Source of the DNA: Tricholoma matsutake
Lineage: Eukaryota > Basidiomycota > Agaricomycetes > Agaricales > Tricholomataceae
DNA: 64,000 nucleotides
Assembly (NCBI GenBank): GCA_026075535.2
Contig: AP026547.1
Span: 6,386,001-6,450,000 of the forward strand
Direction of reading: 5' to 3'
Shown here: positions 44,190 through 53,536 of the stretch, piece after piece
Layout: every line of letters begins with the position of its first letter
Position numbering within the stretch: position 1 is the stretch's first letter
Position numbers and translations under genes: made by a program
Notes under the pieces: model-generated
Databases searched by the model: none
Told to the model about the DNA's origin: nothing
The model's input: the letters and a program-made list of their open reading frames with translations, nothing else

Positions 44190-44440
44190 TGGCACCCGTG
44201 ATCCACCCTACAAGCAGGGGCTCGCAGGCATGGGGGCAGGTGGTCAGTTGGTATTGGTATTGTGTCATTGTCGTCATTGTAGTGGTCCTCATCGGCCATT
44301 CCACCCATGATCCACCCCACGAGCAGTTGCTCATGGGGCTGGATGTGGGTGGTGTGCTGTTCAGTGGGTGGGGCTGGGCCTGTAGGGTCTGTTTGCTCTG
44401 CTGGCACCCGTGATCCACCCTACGAGCAGAGGCTCACAGG
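44190..44440 (-). repeat. GAGCAGTTGCTC repeats in M2
   Basis: Several copies of CCACCC.ACGAGCAG..GCTC.CAGG or GGGGCTGGATGTGGGTGG, equivalent to the four repeats of M1. On the minus strand they keep an open frame of 142 codons (43979-44407) with repeated CRVDHGCQ and HEQLLVGW segments. Confidence 0.65.
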
Positions 44441-44519
44441 TGTGGGGGCAGGTGCTCGGTTGGTTGTGGGTGTGGCCCATTTCGTGTCATCGCCATTTGT
44501 TACCTGTAGTTTAGATGCT

Positions 44520-45045
44520 ACAAAACAAAGCAATATATTTTGTTAGCTTATATAAACAAAAAAAAAGGAAAAAAAAAGCACACTTAGGGCCCAAACGATG
44601 CAATTGCATTGTTTGGGCCCGTGTTCCATCTGGCAGTAGAGTAGAACCTATAAAACACAAGAAACAAATTAGTTAGTTTATAAAAACAAAAAGCAAACAA
44701 AAAAAAACTTACTTAGGGCCCAAACGACGTGATCTGCATCGTTTGGGCCCCTGTTATGTCTGGCAGTAGAGTAGAACCTATAAAACAAAAGAAACAAGTT
44801 AGGTAGTATATAAAAACAAAAAGCAAACAAAAAAACTTACTTAGGGCCCAAATGATGCGATCTGCATCATTTGGGCCCATGTTCTGTCTGGCAGTAGAGT
44901 AGAACCTATAAAACAAACAAAACAAGTTAGTTAGTATATAAAAACAAAAAAAAAAACAAAAAGCAAACAAAAAAAAACATACTTAGGCCCCAAACAATGC
45001 GATCAGCATCGTTTGGGCCCGCGTTCCATCCAGTCGGCTCATTTG
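44520..45045 (-). repeat. Tandem palindrome plus intron-like units in M2
   Basis: Palindromes at 44587-44620, 44716-44750, 44844-44878 and about 44986-45020, with a pitch of about 128-142 bp. On the minus strand each of the first three is preceded by TTTTATAG then GTTCTACTCTACTGCC and followed by GTAAGT-like donors, with ACTAACT between units. The 65-nt segment between acceptor and donor is nearly invariant. Confidence 0.65.
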
Positions 45046-45240
45046 CAGGTGGTGGTGATGGGGGAGTGGGCATGGGAGTGGTGGTGGTGGTAGAGCAGAG
45101 AGGAGGGAGAGGCAGCGGCGTCGTTGAGAGTGGTGGTGATGGTTGATGAGCTGGCAGTGTTGATGACATGGCTGTGTGCTTTGTCATGCACAGCCACCCC
45201 AATGGTACCTAGAGCAGTTAGTGGATATATGTTGTAAATC

Positions 45241-45310
45241 TATGTGGTGTAGTGGTTATATTGGCTGTGCTATAATGTTTGTCATCTAATGCTGAGGGTT
45301 CAATGACATT
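45241..45310 (+). other. tRNA-like sequence, right end of M2
   Basis: TGTGGTGTAGTGGTTAT (45243-45259) resembles box A and GGGTTCAATGAC (45296-45307) box B. The arms are more eroded than in the other three modules. Confidence 0.5.
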
Positions 45311-45639
45311 TATTTTATTACTTAGTAGTAATAAAGACTCCTGGTTAAATCCCAGTGGAGTCCTGGTGGATTCCTGGTAGAGTCCTGGTAGAGTCCTGGT
45401 GAGTCCCAATTCCTGGTAGAGTCCTGGTAGAGTCCTGAGAGTCCTGGGGGATTCCTGGGGAATTCCAGGAATTCCTCCTGGAAGAGTGTAATTTATCAGG
45501 AATCAACCAGGAATCCCCCTGGAATGGGAAGAGCCAGGAATATATACTTGAGTCACAAATGGCTGGAACATTGGTGCCCAATAATCCTCCAGGATTCCTC
45601 CAGGAATACGTGGGGGAGGACGAAGACCTCAATCTTAGT

Positions 45640-45881
45640 GTGGGGTAAGTTATCCTGGGCATCTTTGACATCAACCTGGAGTTGTTCAATGATATCAACA
45701 GCAGGAATGTCTTCAACTGTTCCATCCGAAGAAGTGACAAGAGGAGGAATGATTTGTGGGCTTCGGCCTATGCAGAGTTGGAATGGCAAAAAACCTGTGG
45801 AGGCGTTAATGGAGTTCATGTGTCAAAGTGTACCCACGGTAGTGCCCGGCGCCAGCCAGTTTGGTTCCTCTCAATGTGATA
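45640..45881 (-). pseudogene. Gypsy-D integrase fragment between M2 and a hAT-type element
   Basis: Minus-strand frames read YHIERNQTGWRRALPW and, after a frameshift, MNSINASTGFLPFQL. This is the region after the integrase catalytic glutamate. It joins 43452 on one side and 46938 on the other. Confidence 0.8.
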
Positions 45882-45889
45882 GCAGAGAC

Positions 45890-46929
45890 TAGAGAATACC
45901 AGGGGTAATGCTGGGGTAAAAATTCTCTACCCTTACCCTTACCCTCCAAAACCCTTACCCTTTCACAAGGGTAGGGGTTTCTGGGGGTGAGGGTAAGGGG
46001 TATGAAGGGTACAAGAGGGACATAATACCCTTGATCATGACCATGACTGAAAGAGACTGGACTAATGGCAAGTTAAAGGACTGACCCCCATACATATCTC
46101 CTTCAATCCTGCTCCCTGGTTCATCCAAAATGGTTCAGAACTGAGAAAGATATGACCCAATCCATTTTCATACCACTATTTTGTCATGATTAGAGTAACT
46201 TTGATAGTACTGCTCATATATGCCACAAAAATACTGAGGGCAATTGGACATCATCCAAGGCATTAAAATAACACACACATAAACATTTGCACCATGTAGA
46301 TTTGATTCAATTAACATCCCTGACAAGTAGCAACAAATTCTGAACTACACTGCAGCCAGGCATGACTTCAGATAATGTATGTTTGTGGTTGCCCATAACT
46401 AGGTTAGATCTTGATGAAATCTCTTAACACTTGGACCAAACACTGGGGAATTACAATGTCCATCTGCCTATACCTCAGTCTGATGGTCCAGGTAATAGTT
46501 GCCAAGATACCAATGGTATAACAAATTTCATGACAAAAAACTGATCTTAATCAGTCCTTTTTTGGTCTATTAACCAAAGTAGACCAGTTCTAGCTGGTCT
46601 GGTTCCCCAATTCCTGGGGTGGTCCTAGACCAGTTACCATCTCAGTCTACCCCTTTTAGGGTAAAAAAACTGGACTGGACTGGACTATTCTGAAGAGATA
46701 TCTAGTTATGTCGAGTTTCAGTTCTCAAAATCATTAACTCCATTGCTGAAATCTCACAATATGGCAGCTTTTTACTTTGAAAGGGCACAATCATACCCTG
46801 CCATACCCCTGCATACCCTTTCCAAGGGTAGGGGGTAAGTCAAGGGTGACAACTCCTGTACCCTTACCCCTACCCTCACATACCCTGCACCATTACCCTG
46901 GGGGTTTTTCATACCCCTGGTATTCTCTA
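45890..46929. mobile_element. hAT-type non-autonomous element (TAGAGAATACC ends)
   Basis: 1040 bp with ends TAGAGAATACCAGGGGTA and TACCCCTGGTATTCTCTA-like complement. Target copies are GCAGAGAC (45882-45889) and GTGGAGAC (46930-46937). Both read as the same QCL codons of integrase, which confirms the site. Subterminal tracts of ACCCTTACCC and GGGTAAGGG type are present at both ends. No transposase. Confidence 0.82.
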
Positions 46930-46937
46930 GTGGAGAC

Positions 46938-49874
46938 ACTGATTGATTGCCTTGTTCAAGTGTTTGCTCGCGCCATCAGATTGAGGATGATAGGCCATGG
47001 ACATTTTAAGCTTCACGCCAGTCAGTTTATGAAGCATCTGCCAAAATTTTTGATAGAAAAAGTTTATTGCAGTCGGAAACAATCTCCAAAGGGAGTCCAT
47101 TCTTGCAATACCACTCGTTGAAAAAGATGACAGCGAGGTCTTCCATGCTGATATTGGTACATGTAGGGATGATCTGAATATTGCTGTTCAGTCGATCAGT
47201 AAAAGAGACAATGCAGTTGAGACCATCGTCTTCCAGTAAGGGGCCAATGAAATCCATTGTGATGGAGTCGCCATGTTGATCAGGGATGGGTAGTGGGTGC
47301 AATGGGCCCATTGGTCTCTTCATTGTTGGTTTGTTGCACTGGCAATCGGCACATGCAGGTACATAGGCATTCTCCAAGTCCCAATGCATGTTCAGCCAGT
47401 AGAACGAGTCGCAAAGAGATCTGTACAATTTAGAGAAGCTGAAGTGACCCAGGATGTCATGTGCCAAATGGAACAGGGACTCCTGGACATTAGAGGTTTG
47501 GGGGACAATTAGTCACTCCCCCGCATAGAGCAAGCCATCCAGCTCTTTGATTCCATGTGGGAGGAAGTGAGCACCTTTAATATGCATGCACCAGGGGTCC
47601 TCAGCATATCCAGAATGGATGGCACTCAAGAGGTCATGGTCTACTGCTATAGTGAAGGTTGTGGCCATGGAGGGGGAGGGCCTACAAATCATCACAGGAT
47701 CAGTCAAGATGTGAGCACAGGTGAAGGATCTGGCATTTTTGTTGCTGACCAGTGCGACAGTATTGGGAGGGTCAGGGGGGCATGGTATTGATGTGGATGA
47801 TTTGGCCTCAAAGGATGTTTGGGATAAGGCATCAGCTGCACAGTTTTCATCCCCTTTGACATAGATGATTTTGCAGTTGTACTGTGACATAAATTCCATC
47901 CATCGAGCCTGACATTGGCTCAGATCCTGCTGTGTGTCAAAGTTTTCAAGTGTTTTGTGATCCGTGTAAATAAAAAATGGGATGCCCACGAGGTCAAAAC
48001 ACCATTTCTGGAGCGCACGGATGATAGCAAGCATCTCCTTCTCATGTACAGGATAGTTCAATTCAGCCCCCTTAAATGTCATTGAATCAAAGGCAACCAG
48101 GCACGCAGTTTCCCAAGCTTTCCCAAATGAGAGGACAGCTCCTGACTGATAATTACTTGCATCCATGGTGACAAAAATCTTGTGATCTGGCATGAGGTCA
48201 TAATCAACCATAGTGAGGCATTCATGGCTGATCACAGCTTTCTTAATTTCACAGAAGGTGACCTCGTGAAGTTCAGTCCAGGCAGGAAACACTTTGTTAC
48301 ATTCCTTCATAGTGAGTTCCGAAAGTACACGCATGTGATCTGTGATGTGTGGTAAAAAATGGGCAACATAACAAACAAGACCACAGAATTGACAGACCTC
48401 TTTAGCATTATGAGGTCGAGGCCAATTGATGATATGGTCTGTCTTTTTAGAGTCAGCCTCGATTCCTCGAGTAGAGATGTGGTGCCGAAGAAGACAACAA
48501 AAGGTGCATCTTCTTCAGGTTGCAGTACAATTGAGCTTCTTGGAGAGCTTCAAGGATTGTGTGCACGTTCTGGCAGTGCTCTTCGAGCGACTTAGACCAA
48601 ATAATGATGTTGTCAAGATAGATATGGCAGATTTTGCTGATCCAAGGGCGCAATGCAGCAGTAACCTGTCATTGATGAATGGCAGGTGAGTTCTTGAGGC
48701 CCATAGGCATCACAATCCATTCAAAGAGGCCAAATGGTGTTGACACAGCCATCAGAGGAATGTCAGCAGGGTGCATGCGCATCTGAAAGAAACTGTTTGT
48801 CACATCGATGGTGCCCCAGATCTTGCCCTTTGCACAATCATTCAAGATATCATCAACATGAGGGATAGGGTGAGAGTCAGAGATGGTGTTTCTGTTCAGC
48901 TGCCAGTAATTGTTGACCCACTGTGGGAGGACGGTGGGGTCTGATTTAGGGACAATGAAAGCAGGTGAAGCATGTGGAGAGGAGGATGGTTGGATACAGC
49001 CTGTGTCCAGGTGTTGCTGAATGAGGGTTTGCCAACCATCTCAAAATTTACAAGGGCACACATAGATGTGTGTCTTAATTGTAAGTTCAGCATTCTTCAG
49101 TTTAATCCATGCAGTCATGTCCCATGGTAGTTTATCAACATGAGGAAGTGGTTTGAATACATCTTGAAATTCTGTGAGTAAGGCAGTTTCAAGAGTGCTG
49201 ACTTTTGACTGGAATGCGAGAACCTCAACATTCTCCTTGATCATTCCCACAATGTCCAATGGTTTCACTGGTTCAGGTATATGCTTGCCAGCCTTCAAAC
49301 ATTGTGCACAGACATCTATCAGTTTGGGTAGCATGGTCCTAACCCTCTCCTTTGTTTGTCTTATCACACATTTCAGATTAATGAGTTTCTGATGGGGCAT
49401 TGGGGGAGGGTGGTTCAAAAGATCATATTTATTCTCTTTGTCGATAGCCATATGAGTTTCAAAGTCTGTGAGAATATGGTTTACAGTAAGGAATGGGAGG
49501 CCAAGTAGCAATGGGACACATAAACCAGGCATTACAAAAGCTTTAATGGTTTGAGAACACCACACAGAGTTAGGCACATAAGGGGAAATTTTAACATACT
49601 CAAGCAAATGACTGTCTGATGACAATGAATTGTTCAGTGCAATGGAAATGGGCAAGGTGTTGTGCAGATGATACCGGCACAAACCTAGGCAGTCAGCTAA
49701 CATTGAGTCAATGAGAATGATGTGAGCTTCACAATTGAGCATGCTGTTCACTGTGATAGGTTCATCAGAGCCAGGTCCCATGAGGGAGCATGGCCAATGG
49801 AGATGAGGTACAGTAAGGGGTGCACTAACCTCCTCTTCACTCTCAGAACCAGAACCCAGTATGGTGGAAGGCAT
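46938..49874 (-). pseudogene. Gypsy-D pol remnant (PR-RT-RH-IN core)
   Basis: From 49874: a protease region in which the active site reads LNCEAH, so the catalytic Asp and Gly appear replaced. Reverse transcriptase fragments at 48340-49040 have YLDN in place of YLDD (near 48615). RNase H (47513-48334) is an open frame with VTMDASNY and PVHEKEML. The integrase (46938-47467) has the zinc finger and core with MDFIGP and VSDCNK. Several frameshifts. Both active-site Asp to Asn changes are CpG to CpA at a C|GA codon boundary. Confidence 0.85.
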
Positions 49875-49879
49875 GATAG

Positions 49880-50502
49880 CCCCAGCGATGAATTAGGTGT
49901 CGCTTTCATTTGTGGCATCCTCAGCGTGGGTAGAGGATGTGACCACACCGACTGGTTTGCTTCTGTTAGGCACGTTGTTGGTGCACTTGTGATTTAGGAG
50001 TGGCTCCTCTGTGAGTTCTTTATAGTTATGGCTGTCTGGGAAGTCATTCAGGCACTCAGGTGCATGGTGGTTCTGGTATCCGTGATGGCATTTTAAACAC
50101 CCGACATGCTTGAAAAGTAGTGAATGTTCATTTTATGTGAGGCATGGCAGTTTGGAGCAAGAAGAAGATATGGCTGACGAAGATGAGAATGGTCGTGGTT
50201 TAGAGGAAGAAGCGATGTTCAGGGATCTAGAGTTATTGCTTAAAGCTGATGCTTAGGTGCCCATTGGAAGTCCTCAGATGCTTTGAGATACTGTTTGGTG
50301 TCGTGAGCACGTTCATCAGCAAGTTTGTGGAGTTCTGTGATCCAGCAGGTGAGTCAGGCTTCAGGTGTACTACTGCCAGTATTATCAGTAGAAGCTTTGA
50401 CAATGTCCTTAATGTTGTGGTTTTTAGCACAGATGCACAGGTCGGCATCGAGGAGCATCTCAAGTTGGATGCGGAGGGCATCGTCAGAGAAATGGTACCT
50501 AC
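49880..50502 (-). pseudogene. Gypsy-D gag C-terminal remnant
   Basis: Minus-strand frames include a CLKCHHGYQNHHAPEC finger near 50100 and the DERAHDTKQYLKA region at 50233-50400. It is separated from the rest of gag by the 563-bp insertion and by stops. Confidence 0.65.
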
Positions 50503-51065
50503 TAGGGTGTAGCACAGGTACAGGTTAACCTGTGGTATTCTGCCTGCAGGTATTACAGGTACAGGTATGGGTTTGTATATTTGTACCTGTGGCAATACCA
50601 CACCTGTACTCATGGTGTTGCAGGTTGTGACAGGTTTGAGTTATGATATATACCATCTCAGATTTTATGGTTCTGAAATTCTTCTGAGCTTTGTACCTTG
50701 TGTTGCCAGCCTTTCTATTCAACTTTTATAGAGATCCATTCATTGTTATGCCTCTTGTGAAGGTCACATATCTGATTTATACTGTGATGTTTTATGACCC
50801 ACAACAATTCAACTAATTTAAGTGAAGTTATTTATATGACATCAGGTGTTGATGTAGTATAAAATAGTTGGATAACTTTCTCACATCAAAACTATCATAG
50901 CTACCCACAGTTTACACTATAGTATTACAGGTGCTTTGAAAAACCATACCAAACCTGTGATTATAACCTGTACCTGCGGGTATGGTGTTTGCACAGGTAT
51001 GGTGTTACAGGTGACAGATGTGGTGTTGCCAGTCAGACCCATGGTGTCACCTGTGCTACACCCTA
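50503..51065. mobile_element. hAT-type MITE (TAGGGTGTAGC ends)
   Basis: 563 bp, ends TAGGGTGTAGCACAGGTACA and ...CACCTGTGCTACACCCTA. Exact 8-bp duplication GTACCTAC (50495-50502, 51066-51073). The interior has many ACAGGT/ACCTGT units on both strands, possible subterminal iterons. No coding sequence. Confidence 0.88.
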
Positions 51066-51761
51066 GTACCTACCCCCCCCCCTGCCATGCAGGATGATGT
51101 TTGAGTGTCGAATGTTGTTCCCCCATTTGGGGAACAAATCTGAGAATCTAAGGTGAGCATTACAGATGCGGGAGTGCAACTTGTCATCCCACCTGCTCAG
51201 GAGGAACTCTGCATGAAAAGACTTCATGAAGCTAGTGAATGTGAGAGATTTCAAGTATTCACGATGTGTTGCAACCCAGTCCCTAGCATGCATGTCTTTT
51301 AAGCCCAGCAAGATGGCAGATACATGATCACATGCTTCAAGTTTCATGTTAGCAGAGAAGAAATCCTCGCAAGCCATCTCCCACTGGCACATGACCAAGG
51401 GGGAGATCTCGCCAGGTGTCAAAAGAGGGATATGTTTTGGTTCAGCATGGAGGACTTCTGCAGGAGTGTTCGAGGACATCTTATTCAGCGGGAACATGAA
51501 GATGGTGTACAAACAGGAGGAGGAAGAGTTGGAGTTAGAGGAATCAGTGAATGTATGCACATTGATGGGCAATCTAATGATGGATGCCTGCTCTGCAAAT
51601 GGAGGTACAGCAGGAAATGCAAAAATTGGACTAGCATTGGAGACTGATTCTCCTACACTCAGTGTCAGCGGTGTCAATGAAGGCGATGGCACCCTCAGCT
51701 CACTCACAAGAGTGTCAGCAACAGTGTTCACTTGCTTGCAAGTAATTGGCAGGTTGGGCAA
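51066..51761 (-). pseudogene. Gypsy-D gag N-terminal part
   Basis: Frame of 232 codons, cut at its end by the hAT-type insertion. It starts with a Ser/Pro/Thr-rich region, then a capsid-like domain (CQWEMACEDFF, WVATHREY, FMKSFHAEFL). It is followed by 50502 downward. Confidence 0.8.
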
Positions 51762-51884
51762 CAGATATGATCAACAATTGGAACAATAATGAAACAGAGA
51801 GAATGAGGGCGAGTTAAGAAAGAAAAAGGTGGGCCAGTGGTGAGCTGGCAGAAAATTCTCTTGATGCAGCATTCAAAAAAAAAG

Positions 51885-52073
51885 TGTAATCTCAGAGAGA
51901 TTCACTAGACAGAAGACACAGAGACAGAATGAGCAGAAGAGATCTATTGAAGTGAGACTCTAGAGTACGAGACAGACAGATGGTAGTGGTGATGATCAGA
52001 GATTGGGTAAGGTTCAGTGAGGCCAAAGTATGAGGCCTTTGGTAAATAAGCACAAACAAGGAACATCCTTACA
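51885..52073 (-). repeat. Gypsy-D 5' LTR
   Basis: 189 bp, partner of 42623-42804. Few other differences between the two copies, so Gypsy-D is younger than Gypsy-C, as nesting requires. Confidence 0.93.
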
Positions 52074-52078
52074 AACTC

Positions 52079-53032
52079 CCACGACACTTTGGATGCTTAT
52101 GAACTTTACGAACCTTTCTCAAAGTTTTTCATGACACTTTGAACAACTTTGAACAACTTTGAATGACTTTGAACAAGTTCAAACAACTTCACAGCACCTC
52201 GAACACCTTCAGCCACTGTATGCCTATCGCACCGCCCTTCAGACACACACAGCACACCTTGCACAAGTTAGTGTGTCGCATATCAAGCACCACTGGACAT
52301 GAGGAGATATGACAATGCGCTGTTAGGACATGATTGTGGCATTTTGACATTTTGATGATATATTGGATCAATAGGACAAGTACCTTTCACTCTACATGTT
52401 TCCCTTCTCATCATTTCTCATTTATCTTCTAATTTGGAAAGTTCTTTATTGTTTTATATCTTGCCTCATGTAGTCCTCATGTTCTATTTTCTTTTTAGTA
52501 CTATCTCTCAAAACTTATATAGCCTTGTACTAGCTACCTAGAAAATCAGAACAGATTGTCCTCTCATCTCTATTGTCTGACTTAAGAGTAATTCTCTTCA
52601 GTCCAAGATGAGGGCTTAAGTTCAGAAGTTTAGTGGGTTACTGCGAACTTCTTTGAAAATTCCATACTAGCTTCTCAAAACTATTGTTCATCATCTATCC
52701 CCTCTCGAGACCCTTTCATGTTGCTATCATCTATTTTCATCATCTTTCAAAACTATCCTCATCCTCTACAAAGCCCTCGAACTTCCTCCAACTCTTTCCA
52801 ATCTTCTTTGAACCTTCTTGAACTTCTTTGAACTTTTATTGAAGCACTTTGCAGAACTTGGTACCCCTTCAGACCTCGGAAAATCTTGTTAAACTTCTTC
52901 AAACTTTGGTCCCCCACTCTTGGTTAGCCGCAGTGATATTTGGTACCACCTTGCACCCTTCCTCTAACTTGTGTTATACCATCTGAGGCCTATTTGTGGG
53001 TTTTGTTTGGGTTTCTGGGTCGAGTATCATCA
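52079..53032 (+). repeat. Gypsy-C 3' LTR, second part
   Basis: Continues the LTR after the second AACTC (52074-52078). It is collinear with 30799-31762 with scattered substitutions and a few lost repeat units near 52790. Confidence 0.9.
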
Positions 53033-53036
53033 ATGG

Positions 53037-53536
53037 TCTTACACTCAACTTGACAAACAGTCTACTTAGACAACCTCTAAGTAAGGATAGCCATATCAGC
53101 TTGGAAAGCCTCTAAGCAAGGAACCAGAACATGATATAGTCAGAAAGCCTCTGACTGTAATAGACAATACACAGCCCAGGCTGAGTTAAGACCTCTTGTC
53201 TTAACACTAGTGGATCAAAGCTTAAAACTTGTATGACAAATTCTGTAAGTCCCTGTGCTCTCATGACCTAAGCACATGTAAATATACAGATACTGTTCTG
53301 TAGAATATCAGATGGTAGATCTTCAGCCTTTTCCACCACACATGAGCTCAATATCATCATTTGTTATATCCATTGGTATTACAAGGATCAATGTTTTTGT
53401 GCCTATCTTGCAAAAAAATCTCTGTACAAGTGAACATCCAAATGGAAGGTTATGTATACAAGTATTCAAGTCTATGTCTAGAGGTGCTACATAATGTACA
53501 TATTGCCTTGCACCACTTGTCTCATGAATACCCCTT
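53037..53536. other. Anonymous sequence, original flank of Gypsy-C
   Basis: Before Gypsy-C inserted, 53037 onward joined directly to 30739. Three AGCCTCTAAG/AACCTCTAAG motifs occur at 53078-53150. No gene is recognised. The right end borders truncated Gypsy-E. Confidence 0.5.

Larger units (their letters stand above)
43453..45631 (-). mobile_element. Modular element M2 (2179 bp, 8-bp TSD)
   Basis: Same family as M1 in opposite orientation. Ends AGAACTTTACACTCCCCCAC on the left, and a 22-nt end beginning TGAGGTCTTCGTC then CTCCCCCAC read inward from the right. The left-to-right asymmetry (11 against 13 nt before CTCCCCCAC) equals that of M1. The target copies ATCTTAGC (43445-43452) and ATCTTAGT (45632-45639) match at seven of eight positions, and both lie in the same AKI codons of the Gypsy-D integrase. 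Modules run in reverse order: tRNA-like, five hairpins, GAGCAGTTGCTC repeats, palindrome/intron units, tRNA-like, then a right end rich in CCTGGTAGAGT units. Confidence 0.85.
42623..52073 (-). mobile_element. Gypsy-D: chromodomain gypsy element inside the Gypsy-C LTR
   Basis: LTRs 42623-42804 (182 bp) and 51885-52073 (189 bp, one 7-bp indel) begin TGTAATCTCAGAGAG and end CCTTACA. The exact duplication AACTC is at 42618-42622 and 52074-52078. The tract GGAGGGGGAGGG abuts the 3' LTR. The interior after the 5' LTR begins C and nine Ts. Gag-pol on the minus strand is interrupted by M2, by a 1040-bp and by a 563-bp hAT-type element. Confidence 0.93.
30740..53032 (+). mobile_element. Gypsy-C: Ty3/gypsy element with a spliced antisense gene
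   Basis: The LTRs begin TGATAGGTCCACTTTGC and end TATCATTA or TATCATCA. The left is 30740-31762. The right is 42564-42622 continued at 52079-53032 because Gypsy-D is inserted in it. ATGG lies outside both ends (30736-30739, 53033-53036). The tract AAGGGGGAGGA abuts the 3' LTR. Coding is on the plus strand: gag, protease, reverse transcriptase, RNase H, integrase. A separate gene lies antisense between integrase and the 3' LTR. Two other insertions (35489-35917 and 36865-39486) lie in pol. Confidence 0.92.

Noticed and set aside
37110..45310. Functional tRNA genes
   Set aside because: Box A and B are present but acceptor stems do not close and anticodon arms are poor; tRNA-derived modules only.
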